Shown piece by piece: positions 16,318-24,560 of a DNA stretch of 57,645 nucleotides (positions are counted from its first letter, which is position 1; each line of letters begins with the position of its first letter). The DNA lies in contig JAHBWC010000051.1 in NCBI GenBank assembly GCA_019637225.1, forward strand, positions 1 to 57,645, written 5' to 3'. The stretch is from Labilithrix sp. (lineage in GTDB: Bacteria > Myxococcota_A > Polyangia > Polyangiales > Polyangiaceae). Position numbers and translations under genes: made by a program. A model generated the notes under the pieces. It saw nothing but the letters and a program-made list of their open reading frames with translations, did not search any database and had not been told where the DNA came from.

Positions 16318-17670
16318 ATGCTCCGGCCTTACCTCGCCCTCGGCTTCGTCGTCCCGTGCGTCCTCGTCCTCACGGGCGCGTGCGGCGGAGGCTCGTCCGC
16401 CGGTCCGTCGAAGAGCGGTCCGCTCGACGGCGACGGGGGAGGCGTGGGCACGGCAGGACCGGTCGGGCTGCCGTGCGACGTCGACAAGGTCCTCGCCCAG
16501 CACTGCCGCGATTGCCACGCGTCGCCGCCGCAGTTCGGCGCCCCGATGCCGCTCGCGACCTGGGAGGACCTCGACGCGCCGTCCCGCAGCGATCCAGAGC
16601 GGAAGGTCCGCGACTTCGTCGCCGCGCGCGTCTCGGACGACGGCAAGCCGATGCCGCCGCCTCCGAACGCGCGGCCCACCGCGGCCGAACAGAAGACGAT
16701 CGCCGACTGGGTCGCGGCGGGCGCGCCGCGCGGACCGGACACGTGCGACAACCCGACGGACAGGCCGCCCCCGAAGGGCCTCTCGTGCACGCCCGACCTC
16801 TCGCTCGAGCCCGAGGCCGCGTGGGAGATGCCCGAGGACGCGGGCGACGAGTACGTCTGCTGGGGCGTCGATCTCGTGAAGGAGCAGGCGACGCACATCA
16901 CCGCGTTCGCGCCGGTGATCGACAACACCGAGATCACCCATCACATCGTGCTCTACGAGGCGCCGAGCGCGTACTCCCGCACCCCGAAGCCGTGCGGCGC
17001 GGGCACGTCGCTCAGCTGGCGCATGGTCCTCGGCTGGGCGCCGGGCGTCGAGCCGCTCGAGCTCCCGCCGGAGGTCGGCTTCCCGGTCTCGACCAATCCC
17101 GCGAAGCCCACGCACTACGTCGTGCAGATGCACTACTCGAACCCCTCGAAGCAGAAGGGCAAGAAGGACAAGAGCCGCATCGACCTCTGCACCTCGGCGC
17201 CCCGCAAGCACGAGGCGGACGTGATGGCGTTCGGCTCGCAGAGCTTCGAGATCCCGGCGGCGCCGCCCGCGGGCGGACAGTTCTCGATCGACTGCGCGCT
17301 CACCGTGCCGGCGGCCTTCGCGGGTCTCCACTTCTTCGCGGCGATGCCCCACATGCACCAGATCGGCGTCGCGATGTCGACGACGCTCACCCCGAAGGAC
17401 GGCGGCCCGGAGGTCGACCTCGGGACGATGACGGCGTTCGACTTCAACACGCAAGCCTGGCTGCCGGTGAACGCCACCGCGAAGGCGGGCGACGTCATCC
17501 GGACCATGTGCTCCTGGACGAACACGACAGGATCGCCCGTCCGCTTCGGCGAAAAGACCGAAGACGAGATGTGTTACTCGTTCACGATGTACTACCCGCG
17601 CGTCAAGTCGTCGCTCTGGAGCTGGGCGGCGCCGGCGGCGGGCCCGCCCATCGGCGCGACCTGCAACTGA
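16318..17670 (+). CDS. Lipoprotein with cytochrome c motif and copper type II monooxygenase domain
   Basis: A 450-residue exported protein. The N-terminus has a lipobox-type LTGAC near Cys22. A CRDCH heme-binding motif near residue 62 marks a small cytochrome c domain (about 50-140). The C-terminal 300 residues resemble the PHM/dopamine-beta-monooxygenase fold: the His pair in THHIV and QMHYSNP would bind one copper, and PHMHQIG with the Met in EDEMCYSF would bind the second. The heme could feed electrons to the copper pair in place of ascorbate (inference). The substrate is unknown. The start is ATG 16318. Confidence 0.82.
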   Translation: MLRPYLALGFVVPCVLVLTGACGGGSSAGPSKSGPLDGDGGGVGTAGPVGLPCDVDKVLAQHCRDCHASPPQFGAPMPLATWEDLDAPSRSDPERKVRDFVAARVSDDGKPMPPPPNARPTAAEQKTIADWVAAGAPRGPDTCDNPTDRPPPKGLSCTPDLSLEPEAAWEMPEDAGDEYVCWGVDLVKEQATHITAFAPVIDNTEITHHIVLYEAPSAYSRTPKPCGAGTSLSWRMVLGWAPGVEPLELPPEVGFPVSTNPAKPTHYVVQMHYSNPSKQKGKKDKSRIDLCTSAPRKHEADVMAFGSQSFEIPAAPPAGGQFSIDCALTVPAAFAGLHFFAAMPHMHQIGVAMSTTLTPKDGGPEVDLGTMTAFDFNTQAWLPVNATAKAGDVIRTMCSWTNTTGSPVRFGEKTEDEMCYSFTMYYPRVKSSLWSWAAPAAGPPIGATCN

Positions 17671-17723
17671 CGCCCGAAAGGGCTTGATCGGCGCACGCGT
17701 CGCTGTAAAACCGTGCCTGATCC

Positions 17724-17740
17724 ACGTGCAGCCTGCACGT
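17724..17740. promoter_or_regulatory. Perfect 7-bp inverted repeat before hflX
   Basis: ACGTGCA-GCC-TGCACGT lies in the 62-bp gap between the monooxygenase gene and hflX. It could be a transcription terminator stem, an operator or a leader hairpin that sequesters the hflX translation start. Confidence 0.4.
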
Positions 17741-19631
17741 CGGCCTACACGGTCAGGGCGGCATCCAACTCTACGGCAACATCCGCGGGCTCTCTCCCTC
17801 CGCTACACGGACGCTCGAGCGCATCTACCGGCGCCGCGTCCCCGCGGCGGACATCTCGACCCCGGAGCTGACGCGCTCGCTCGTCGCGGCGAGCGTCGAG
17901 ACGGGGCGCCAGGTCGGCGCGCTCGTGCACCGCTCGGGGCAGGTCGACTACGTCATCGTCGGCGACGCCGGCAAGCTGATGCTGCCGGACATCGGGCGCC
18001 TCCGCGCGGCGGAGGGGCGCTTCCGCGGCCTCCGCCTCGTGCACACGCACCTCCGCGGCGAGGCGCTGACGCGCGACGATCTCGTGGACCTCGTCCGACT
18101 CCGGCTCGATCTCGTCTGCGCGATCCAGCTCGGGCCGCGCGGCGACGCGAGGTCGATCCAGTACGCGTACAACGTCCCGACGGATCAGCCTGGCGACGCG
18201 CCGTACCGCGAGGTCGGTCCCGTCCCGATGGGGCAGCACAGCGTCGACGTCGGCGAGCTCATGGCCGATCTCGAGGCCGAGTTCGCCCGCCACACGTCGA
18301 GCGCGCGCGTCGTGCGGGGCAAGGACGGCAGCGCCGTGCTCGTGCACGTCGGCGAGCGCGGCGAGCGCGGCGCCGCCCGGCACGCCGACGAGAGCATCGC
18401 GGAGCTGCGCGAGCTCGCGCGCACGGCAGGCGTCGAGGTCGCCGACGTCGTCGTGCAGCTGCGTGACCGCGTCGATCCGAAGTTCGTCCTCGGCAAGGGC
18501 AAGCTCGAAGACGTGATCGTCCGCGCGATGCAGCAGGGCGCCGACGTCCTCGTCTTCGATCGCGAGCTCACGCCGGCGCAGACGTCCGCGATCGCGAAGG
18601 AGAGCGACCTCAAGGTCGTCGACCGCACGCAGCTCATCCTCGACATCTTCGCGCAGCGCGCGGAGAGCCACGACGGCAAGCTGCAGGTGGAGCTCGCGCA
18701 GCTGAAGTACAACATGCCGCGCCTCGGCCAGAAGGACGACTCGCTCTCGCGCCTCACAGGCGGCATTGGCGGGCGAGGGCCGGGTGAGACGAAGCTCGAG
18801 ATCGGCCGCCGCCGCGCGAAGGAGCGCGTCGCCCACCTCGAGGCGCAGCTCCGGAAGCTCTCGCGCCGGCGCGAGCAGCGCCGCCAGAAGCGGACGCGCG
18901 AGGGCGTGCCGACCGTCGCGATCGTCGGCTACACGAACGCGGGCAAGAGCACGCTGCTCAACACGCTCACGGGCGCGTCGGTGCTCGCCGAGGACAAGCT
19001 CTTCGCCACGCTCGACACGCGCTCGCGCCACCTCGCGGTCGGCTGGGCGGGCTACGGCGATCGCGAGGTCGTGATCACCGACACGGTCGGCTTCATTCGC
19101 GATCTGCCCGAGGACCTCTTCGCGGCGTTCCGCGCGACGTTCGAGGAGGCGGCCGACGCCGACCTGATCCTGCACGTCGTCGACGCCGGCGGCGACGACG
19201 CGAGCCGGGACGCGGCCGGCGCCGGCCAGCGCGCCTCCGTCGACGCGTTCATCGAGACCACGCTCGACGTCCTCGAGGAGCTCGGGCTCGCCGACATCCC
19301 GCGCGTGCTCGTCTTCAACAAGACCGAGCTCCTGTCGCCGATCGATCGCAAGATCCTCCAGCGGAAGTACCCCGACGCGATCCTCCTGTCGGCGCTCGAC
19401 CGCGAGTCGACGCGCCCGCTGCTCGCGCGGCTCGCGAGCGAGCTCGCGGAGCGCTGGGACCGGAGCGCGCGGATGCCCATCGCCGCGCCGGTCGCCGAGG
19501 AGTCGAGCGCTCCGGATGACGACGCCGACGACGCCGACGGCGTGCACGCGAGCACGCTCGACGAGCTCCTCTCCGCCGCGGGCCGCCGCGCGCGCCCGCC
19601 CCGCGCCGGCGCCTCGCGCAGCCGCGCCTGA
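17733..19631 (+). CDS. hflX: GTPase HflX (ribosome-splitting)
   Basis: A GTP-binding protein that splits stalled ribosomes. The G motifs are VGYTNAGKST (G1), DTVGF (G3) and FNKTE (G4). The N-terminal HflX domain carries the KFVLGKGKLEDV motif, and the linker has GIGGRGPGETKLE. The first standard in-frame start codon is GTG 17925. However, HflX-like sequence continues upstream to about 17763 (YGNIRGLSPSATRTLERIYR), and the frame stays open to a TGA at 17718. The true start is therefore probably non-canonical; CTG 17733 is used here. A small sequence error near the 5' end is the alternative. The C-terminus carries an extra Asp/Ala/Arg-rich tail. Confidence 0.88.
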   Translation: MHVGLHGQGGIQLYGNIRGLSPSATRTLERIYRRRVPAADISTPELTRSLVAASVETGRQVGALVHRSGQVDYVIVGDAGKLMLPDIGRLRAAEGRFRGLRLVHTHLRGEALTRDDLVDLVRLRLDLVCAIQLGPRGDARSIQYAYNVPTDQPGDAPYREVGPVPMGQHSVDVGELMADLEAEFARHTSSARVVRGKDGSAVLVHVGERGERGAARHADESIAELRELARTAGVEVADVVVQLRDRVDPKFVLGKGKLEDVIVRAMQQGADVLVFDRELTPAQTSAIAKESDLKVVDRTQLILDIFAQRAESHDGKLQVELAQLKYNMPRLGQKDDSLSRLTGGIGGRGPGETKLEIGRRRAKERVAHLEAQLRKLSRRREQRRQKRTREGVPTVAIVGYTNAGKSTLLNTLTGASVLAEDKLFATLDTRSRHLAVGWAGYGDREVVITDTVGFIRDLPEDLFAAFRATFEEAADADLILHVVDAGGDDASRDAAGAGQRASVDAFIETTLDVLEELGLADIPRVLVFNKTELLSPIDRKILQRKYPDAILLSALDRESTRPLLARLASELAERWDRSARMPIAAPVAEESSAPDDDADDADGVHASTLDELLSAAGRRARPPRAGASRSRA

Positions 19632-19881
19632 CGGACGACGCCCCGTCCCGAGGGCCTCGCGGGTCCGAGCGCCCCGCGCGGCTCCGACGGTCGGCGGCGC
19701 GGACCGGGTCCCGCGATCCAATCGATCGTGGTCACCCGGCGGCGTGGTGCACGCGCGCTCCACCCGTGCTCCCGTGGGGTGGATCCCCGAGTTGGGCGCG
19801 CTTTTTCGCGGCGGAGACGGGTGTCGCCCACACGATACGACGCCGCGCGAGGCTGGCATCGGTCCTGCTGCAGGACGGGAC

Positions 19882-21000
19882 ATGTCGACCCGCGCTCTCT
19901 CCTCACGCGTCGCCGGGCTCGTCGGGCTTGTCGGCCTGGCGGCGTGCACCGCGGAGGTCCAGCCGGGAGAGGGCAGGAAGGCGACGACCTCGAACCAGTT
20001 CTTCGAGAACTCCGTCCGGCGCGACGCGACGGCCGCCGAGGCGTCCCGCGTCGCGCAGCTCACGACGAGCAAGTGCGCCGCGTTCTTCCTCGAGAACACG
20101 GCCAACAAGACGTACATCGCCACGGCGCGTCACTGCGTCGAGTTCGCCATCACCACCTGGTGCACGAACGACGGCGGCGTCGTCGACAACGCCGGGACGC
20201 AGGGCCGGTGCACGCGCATCGTCGCCGCCGACGCGACGCGCGACATCGCCGTCTTCGAGGCGAACCTCCCGCACGCCTCGACCGGCGACTCGACGCTGCG
20301 CCTCGCCTCCTACGTGCCCAAGATCAGCACGAAGCTCATCATGACCGGCTACCCGGCCGACAGCGATCCGCAGACCGCGCGCCGCGGGCGGCTCACGACG
20401 ACGGCGAGCTGCTGGACGCTCGGCGGCGAGGTCGCGAGCCCGTACGCGGGTCAGGACCAGAACACGCTCGACAAGTCGGCGCAGCACAACTGCTCGACGT
20501 ACGGCGGCAACAGCGGCGGCCCGATGTACATCGAGAACACGCGCGAGGCCATCGGCCTGCCGTTCACGTACATCCCCGACGACTACAAGCGCAACAGCGC
20601 GACCGATCTGTCGACCGCGGCGTTCCTCGCGCTCATGTCCGACTTCGTGAGCGTCCACCGGTCGACGCTCACGGCGGCCGGGATCGTCATCTCGAGCGGC
20701 CCGGACGCGACGCCGACGGACACCGGCACCCCGCCGCCCGTCGACGCCGAGCCGACGGACGCGCCCGACGACGGATCGACCACGGGCCCGCAGTCGGACG
20801 ACGCGGACGATCTCGGCGACGGCGAGGAAGACGAGACCGAGGAGGCGCCGGCGAAGAAAAAGAAGAAGCGCCGCCCCGCGCCGGTCGCGATGAACCAGGG
20901 CTGCTCGTCCGCCCCCGGCGCCGCGCACGACGGCTGGCCGCTCGCCCTCGTCGGGCTCGGCCTCGCGGTCGGCGTCGCCCGCGCCCGCCGCCGCGCGTGA
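19882..21000 (+). CDS. Exported trypsin-like serine protease with MYXO-CTERM-like tail
   Basis: A 372-residue protein starting at ATG 19882, with a signal and the lipobox-like LAAC (Cys22). The protease domain has His84 (ATARHC), Asp121 (RDIAVFE) and Ser211 (GGNSGGP), the S1-type triad. A Thr/Pro/Asp-rich linker and a Glu-rich, then Lys-rich stretch (EEDETEEAPAKKKKKRR) follow. The end, CSSAPGAAHDGWPLALVGLG and a short Arg cluster, matches the MYXO-CTERM sorting-signal layout: a Cys, a hydrophobic helix and Args. It is likely surface-anchored and proteolytically active outside the cell. Confidence 0.88.
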   Translation: MSTRALSSRVAGLVGLVGLAACTAEVQPGEGRKATTSNQFFENSVRRDATAAEASRVAQLTTSKCAAFFLENTANKTYIATARHCVEFAITTWCTNDGGVVDNAGTQGRCTRIVAADATRDIAVFEANLPHASTGDSTLRLASYVPKISTKLIMTGYPADSDPQTARRGRLTTTASCWTLGGEVASPYAGQDQNTLDKSAQHNCSTYGGNSGGPMYIENTREAIGLPFTYIPDDYKRNSATDLSTAAFLALMSDFVSVHRSTLTAAGIVISSGPDATPTDTGTPPPVDAEPTDAPDDGSTTGPQSDDADDLGDGEEDETEEAPAKKKKKRRPAPVAMNQGCSSAPGAAHDGWPLALVGLGLAVGVARARRRA

Positions 21001-21001
21001 C

Positions 21002-21180
21002 GATCAGAGAGAAGAGATCGGGCACGGGCACGGGCACGGGCACGGGCACGTTGAGACGAGAATGCGTGCAGCACGCAGAGCCGTTTCCGCCCACCACCGG
21101 CGCGACAGACCGCCTCTCCGCTCTCCCACGTGCCCGTGCCCGTGCCCGTGCCCGTGCCCGGATCTCCCTCTCCCTCCGGG
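21002..21180. repeat. Inverted pair of (GGGCAC)x5 elements
   Basis: Five exact GGGCAC units at 21020-21049 face five exact GTGCCC units at 21130-21159. The similarity continues outward into purine-rich arms (GAGAAGAGATC on the left, the complement of GAGAGGGAGATCC on the right). The element can fold into a stem of more than 30 bp with an 80-base loop that holds a smaller palindrome, GCGTGC-A-GCACGC. It separates two convergent genes and may terminate both. Confidence 0.8.
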
Positions 21181-21199
21181 CTCCGGGACGGACCCTCGG

Positions 21200-23857
21200 C
21201 TAGGGCTTGAAGTCGGGGTTGTTGTTCGAGCCCGTCGCGCTGGCCGACGCGCCACGCGGGTAGAGCTTCCGGTTGTTGAACGAGAAGCCCATGATGCCGG
21301 TGACGCTCGAGAACGCGGTGTCCTTCGTGAACCCGACCGGCGGGTACGGGCACGGCGCGGGCGTGCACGTCGCCGGCGTCCCGTAGCGCGGCCAGATGTA
21401 ATCGTCGAGGCGGAGGTTGCCCGTCACGACGAGCTCGTAGAACGGCCCGCTGTCCGGGTTGTCGTTCGTGATCACGACGGAGCCGGGGGCGCCGCCGATC
21501 TGGACGAGCAGGCTCTCGTACGGCTCGGCGGCGGCGCCCGCGGCGGTGCCGACCTGCGCGGCGGTGACCACGAGCGGGGTCATCGTCGTCACCGTGGGGT
21601 CGGTGACGACGATCCGCGCGGCGGTGATCTGGTTCACGTTGAAGATCTCGTTCGATCTCCCCATGACCTGGATTTTCTGGCCGATCCTCGCGCCGGTCGT
21701 GGCGGTCCCCGCGAGCGCGCCGGCCTTCAGGAAGATCCCCTGCCACGGGACGCCGGTCGCGCCCTCCTGGATGTACATGAGGTCGTTCGTCTTCCGTGCC
21801 GTGACGAGCCCCTCGACCGACACGACCGTCGGGCCCTTGGGGTGATCGGACGCGGACGGGTTGCGGACGCTCGAGATCGGCAGGACGCACGGCTCGGCGC
21901 CGGGGTTCGCCGTCGAGCAGAAGTCGCACGCGTTGCCGTGGCCGTCCTTGTCGGTGTCCGCCTGATCGTCGTTCGCGACCATGGGGCAGTTGTCGAGCCC
22001 GTTCGCGATCCCGTCGCCGTCGAGGTCGGTCGAGACCGCGTACTCGCACTTCTGCGTCGCGTCGAACGGGCACTCGTCGCACGCGTCGCCGATGCCGTCG
22101 TTGTCGGCGTCGGCCTGGCGGCCCTGGTCCATCGGCCGCACGGGGTTGAAGATCGTCGGGCAGTTGTCCTCCTCGTCGGGGATGCCGTCGCCGTCCTTGT
22201 CGGCATCGGAGGGCACGCCGGTGTAGGCGTTCGAGCCCTTCACCGACTCGGACTCCCCGCGCGAGGGCAGGCAGGAGGGCTCGTCGTCGGGCGTCTTCTC
22301 CCGGCAGAAGTACGCCGGGTAGTAGACCTCGCCGGCGGTGAGGATCGCCTGGAGCTTCGGCGCGGCCGTCGTACGAACGTCGATGCACGCGGCCTTCGCC
22401 TTGCCGCAGACGGCCGTGGGGAACGACTCGCACGCCTCGGGATCGCCCCAGATCGCGTTCTTCACGAGCGGGTCGTCGCCGTACATCATGCGGCCGCCGC
22501 GGAGGACCATCGCGATGTCCTCGACGCCGGCGGCGATGACGGCGCGAAAGTCCTTGTTCGTCCGGCCGTCGTAGACGGCGATGTCGGCGAGGTAGCCCTG
22601 CTTGAGCATGCCGATCGCGTGGCTGGCGCCCACGGCGAACGCTCCGTTGATCGTCGCCATCCGCCAGAGATCGGCGTCGGTGAAGTGGTTGTCGAAGTAC
22701 GTCTTGTTCCACGAGTCGGCGCACTTCAGCTCGCGGAGCATGTTCATCGATCCCGACGGGATCCAGTCGGTCCCGAGCGAGATCATGACGCCCGCGAGGT
22801 CGAGCATGACCGCCTGCGTGGTGTTGCCGTAGAGATCGGTGTTCGATCGCGGCGACCAAACGACCTTCGCCTGGTCCTTCTGGATCGTCGTCGCGTTGTC
22901 GGGGTTCAGCGCGACGGCGTGGATGATCGCGGTCTGCTTCTGGACGAGGTCGTGCTGGTCGCCCTCGGCGCTCGTGCAGACGATCTCGTTGTGCGCCTCC
23001 TCGTCGATGCCCTCGGAGATGTGCGGGAGGTAGCTCTCGAGCTGCGAGATCCCGCCGCGCGTCGTCCGCCCGCTCGAGTAGTCGCAGCCGCGCGCGAGGT
23101 TCTTGCCCGGCGTGCTGAGCGGGAAGACGTCCGTGTCGGCGATGAGGATCGGCAGGCCCTCGAGCTCGTCGGCGCTCGTGTCGAGGTTGCGGATCAGGCC
23201 GGGGATGCCGCCGCCGCCGGCGATCGAGGTCGTGCCGCCCATGAGGAAGCGCAGCTCGCCGTAGGCCTGCACCGTCTGGTTCGCGCCGCTCTTGTAGTCG
23301 AGGCGCGTGTGGCCTCGCGCGCCCTGCCAGTCGCTGCGGTTCTCGTAGCGGAGGTCGCCGTGACCGATCGGCTTGTTGTTCTGGTAGGTGAGGTGCTCGT
23401 GGGGGTTGACCGTGCCGGGCGAGATCACGCCGTTCGGACACGAGACGACGGAGGCGTCGGCGTAGCCGGCGGTGCTCTTGCAGTCGCACGCGGCGCAGAC
23501 GATGTAGCCGCGGGCGTCGACGACGATCTCTCCGTTGTGGAGGACCTCTTCGGGCGTGAGCACGGTGCCGCGAATGACCTTCATCGTGCCCGCCGCGCCG
23601 GCCTTCGTCACGGCGCAGACGGCCGAGCCGGCGGTCGCGACCGAGCCGCCGCACTCGGTGACCTTCGGCTGCGCGTTCCGGTTCGGGTGCGGCTGGCGCG
23701 GCTGAGGCTCGGGGATCCCCGTGTCGCCGCCGCCGTCCTCTCCGTCCTCGCCGTCCGGTGGCTTCGGGAACGAGTCGTTCTCGTTGTCCGCGCAGTTGAT
23801 GAGCAGCGCAAGGAACCCGGAGGTGACGAAGGCGATGAGCGCACGCGAAAGCTTCAT
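21200..23857 (-). CDS. Large lipoprotein: amidohydrolase-like domain, thrombospondin type 3-like repeats and a beta domain
   Basis: An 885-residue protein from ATG 23857. The signal ends in a lipobox LLINC (Cys25), and an Asp/Glu/Pro-rich linker follows. Residues about 90-460 resemble metal-dependent amidohydrolases: the strand KVIRGTVLTPEEVL, the metal HxH in VNPHEHLT, a later His in IIHAVAL, an Asp in SLGTDWIPSGS, and ADIAVYDGR near the end of the domain. Then come several DxDxDG(I/H)xD repeats with paired Cys, like calcium-binding thrombospondin type 3 repeats, and a C-terminal beta-rich domain. It probably acts at the cell surface; the substrate is unknown. Confidence 0.8.
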   Translation of the reverse strand: MKLSRALIAFVTSGFLALLINCADNENDSFPKPPDGEDGEDGGGDTGIPEPQPRQPHPNRNAQPKVTECGGSVATAGSAVCAVTKAGAAGTMKVIRGTVLTPEEVLHNGEIVVDARGYIVCAACDCKSTAGYADASVVSCPNGVISPGTVNPHEHLTYQNNKPIGHGDLRYENRSDWQGARGHTRLDYKSGANQTVQAYGELRFLMGGTTSIAGGGGIPGLIRNLDTSADELEGLPILIADTDVFPLSTPGKNLARGCDYSSGRTTRGGISQLESYLPHISEGIDEEAHNEIVCTSAEGDQHDLVQKQTAIIHAVALNPDNATTIQKDQAKVVWSPRSNTDLYGNTTQAVMLDLAGVMISLGTDWIPSGSMNMLRELKCADSWNKTYFDNHFTDADLWRMATINGAFAVGASHAIGMLKQGYLADIAVYDGRTNKDFRAVIAAGVEDIAMVLRGGRMMYGDDPLVKNAIWGDPEACESFPTAVCGKAKAACIDVRTTAAPKLQAILTAGEVYYPAYFCREKTPDDEPSCLPSRGESESVKGSNAYTGVPSDADKDGDGIPDEEDNCPTIFNPVRPMDQGRQADADNDGIGDACDECPFDATQKCEYAVSTDLDGDGIANGLDNCPMVANDDQADTDKDGHGNACDFCSTANPGAEPCVLPISSVRNPSASDHPKGPTVVSVEGLVTARKTNDLMYIQEGATGVPWQGIFLKAGALAGTATTGARIGQKIQVMGRSNEIFNVNQITAARIVVTDPTVTTMTPLVVTAAQVGTAAGAAAEPYESLLVQIGGAPGSVVITNDNPDSGPFYELVVTGNLRLDDYIWPRYGTPATCTPAPCPYPPVGFTKDTAFSSVTGIMGFSFNNRKLYPRGASASATGSNNNPDFKP

Positions 23858-24069
23858 GCTCAAGAAAACTCCCGACCTCGACGCGCGGGTGTCCCGGCGA
23901 TGGCCTTCGCCATCGGCGGCCGCGAGCGGGGCCTCCCTCATTCATACCTCACAGCGCAGATAAGGCTCGTCTCAAGCGACGCGCACTTTCTCCTACGAGA
24001 GGCTTCCGCGCGGATCTCGAGTAGGCTGGACGTCGGCGTTCACCGACAGGGCGGGAGGCGGTTTCGCGA

Positions 24070-24468
24070 ATGACACATCGAGTCGGTTCGAGCATCGTCG
24101 TCGCCCTCCTCGTCTCGTTCGCCTTCGCGTGCGGCGGCGCGCTCGCCGGCGCCAAGAGCGACTTCAAGGGCGGCCGCGTCGCCGAGGCGAAGGACAAGCT
24201 CGTCGCGATGGAGGCCGACAGCCGGTCGTGGACGGGCACGAGGCGCGCCGAATACGTCCTCTACCGCGGGCTCGTGCACCACGCGCTCGGCGACCGAGCG
24301 GCGGCGGCGCCGTGGCTTCGCGAGGCGAAGGCCCTCGAGGACGAGCACCCGCGGACGCTGTCGGACGACGATCGCGCGCGCCTCGACCTCGCGCTCGACG
24401 CGCTCGGAAGCGGCGCGTCAGGACCGACACCGGCGCCCGGAAGCGGATCGAGCTCGGCCGCTCCGTAG
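24070..24468 (+). CDS. Small TPR-like lipoprotein
   Basis: A 132-residue protein from ATG 24070. The signal VVALLVSFAFAC has Cys21 as a lipobox Cys. The rest is helical with a TPR-like rhythm (GRVAEAKDKLVAMEADS, YVLYRGLVHHALGDRAAAAP) and ends in a Gly/Ser/Pro tail. It lies between the divergent amidohydrolase lipoprotein and hutU, 92 bp upstream of the latter. The function is unknown. Confidence 0.65.
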   Translation: MTHRVGSSIVVALLVSFAFACGGALAGAKSDFKGGRVAEAKDKLVAMEADSRSWTGTRRAEYVLYRGLVHHALGDRAAAAPWLREAKALEDEHPRTLSDDDRARLDLALDALGSGASGPTPAPGSGSSSAAP

Positions 24469-24560
24469 TCGGAGACCCCGGCGGCGCTCGGACGCCGGGC
24501 CGCAGCGACGCGGGCGCGCGGGTTGTTCCATCCGCCCGAGGCCCGCGCTAAGCAGCGGCC

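Noticed and set aside
19632..19881. Possible small gene in the 250-bp spacer before the serine protease
   Set aside because: Open frames there lack a ribosome-binding site and a codon-position bias. I see nothing else definite in this spacer.
21020..21159. CRISPR-like array
   Set aside because: The GGGCAC units are contiguous 6-mers without spacers, and no cas genes are present.
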